DNA of 6,353 bases, from NCBI GenBank assembly GCA_900322165.1, contig ONYR01000120.1:1-6353 (forward strand). Direction: 5' to 3'. The stretch comes from an uncultured Eubacteriales bacterium (GTDB taxonomy: Bacteria > Bacillota > Clostridia > Lachnospirales > Bianqueaceae). Both the position numbers and the translations under genes were made by a program. Under the pieces are notes generated by a model. The model was not told the origin of the DNA. It did no database searches and worked only from the letters and a program-made list of their open reading frames with translations. Below, one piece after another: positions 6,257 through 6,353 of this stretch; the first letter of the stretch is position 1; every line of letters starts with the position of its first letter.

Positions 6257-6353
6257 TCAGAAACTCAGGCGCAGCGTTTTGATCTCGAAGGGACCGAAGT
6301 GAAGCTTGAGCGCTGCACCCTTCTCCGAAGTCTCCAGCGAAAGCGCTTCGCCC
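6257..6353 (-). CDS. C-terminal fragment of a probable family 38 glycoside hydrolase (alpha-mannosidase), 5' part outside window
   Basis: Thirty-one residues and a TGA stop (6259-6257) are visible. The tail reads LHFGPFEIKTLRLSF, a strand pattern ending in P-F-E-I-K-T-L. I recognise this as typical of the C-terminal beta domain of GH38 alpha-mannosidases, which trim mannose from glycans. That assignment rests on one short motif, and other glycoside hydrolases with a similar beta-sandwich tail are possible. One of the two other frames on this strand hits a stop, while the remaining frame stays open but gives no recognisable protein. No intrinsic terminator follows: the only nearby hairpin (6220-6235) is weak, lacks a U-tract and overlaps the pyrH promoter. 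The gene is functionally unrelated to the pyrH cluster and probably belongs to a separate transcription unit. Confidence 0.55.
   Translation of the reverse strand, partial: GEALSLETSEKGAALKLHFGPFEIKTLRLSF

Noticed and set aside
1..6353. Mobile element, CRISPR array, tRNA, riboswitch or a new defence or biosynthetic system
   Set aside because: No direct repeats, transposase, integrase, cloverleaf or unexplained coding space was seen. Seven complete or nearly complete genes of known families and an upstream gene end fill the window, and the longest spacer is 92 nt.

Overview
This window looks like a core housekeeping segment of a low-to-moderate-GC Gram-positive (Firmicutes) genome. It is most consistent with a Clostridia or Lachnospiraceae-type gut anaerobe. 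That placement is inferred from gene order and protein flavour (isoprenyl transferase with DGNGR and NYGSRDE motifs, MEP-pathway genes in the cluster, Gram-positive Shine-Dalgarno sites) and not from any database search. All genes read on the minus strand, so the biological order runs from right to left.

Layout in transcription order: (1) 6353-6257 is the last 31 codons of an upstream gene, probably a family 38 alpha-mannosidase. (2) 6256-6165 is a 92-nt spacer holding a good sigma-A-type promoter with an extended -10. (3) pyrH (UMP kinase), frr (ribosome recycling factor), uppS (isoprenyl/undecaprenyl diphosphate synthase), cdsA (CDP-diacylglycerol synthase), dxr (DXP reductoisomerase), rseP (site-2 intramembrane protease) and ispG (HMB-PP synthase) follow. 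Spacers are 20-89 nt, and dxr and rseP overlap by 4 nt (or 10 nt with the alternative rseP start). ispG runs off the left edge just after the first cysteine of its iron-sulfur cluster motif. The compact layout suggests one operon from the pyrH promoter. Stable hairpins without U-tracts sit between frr and uppS and between cdsA and dxr, and weaker ones between pyrH and frr.

Functionally the cluster joins nucleotide supply (PyrH) and translation (Frr) to envelope lipid synthesis. Dxr and IspG are early and late enzymes of the MEP isoprenoid pathway, UppS turns isoprenoid units into the long-chain carrier for peptidoglycan, CdsA activates phosphatidate for phospholipids, and RseP is a membrane protease of envelope stress signalling and signal-peptide clearance.

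I found no mobile element, CRISPR array, tRNA, rRNA or novel system. The points worth a second look are modest: the non-AUG start of rseP, the intercistronic hairpins, a pyrH promoter that replaces the usual rpsB-tsf linkage, and a strong excess of GATC in the coding sequence.
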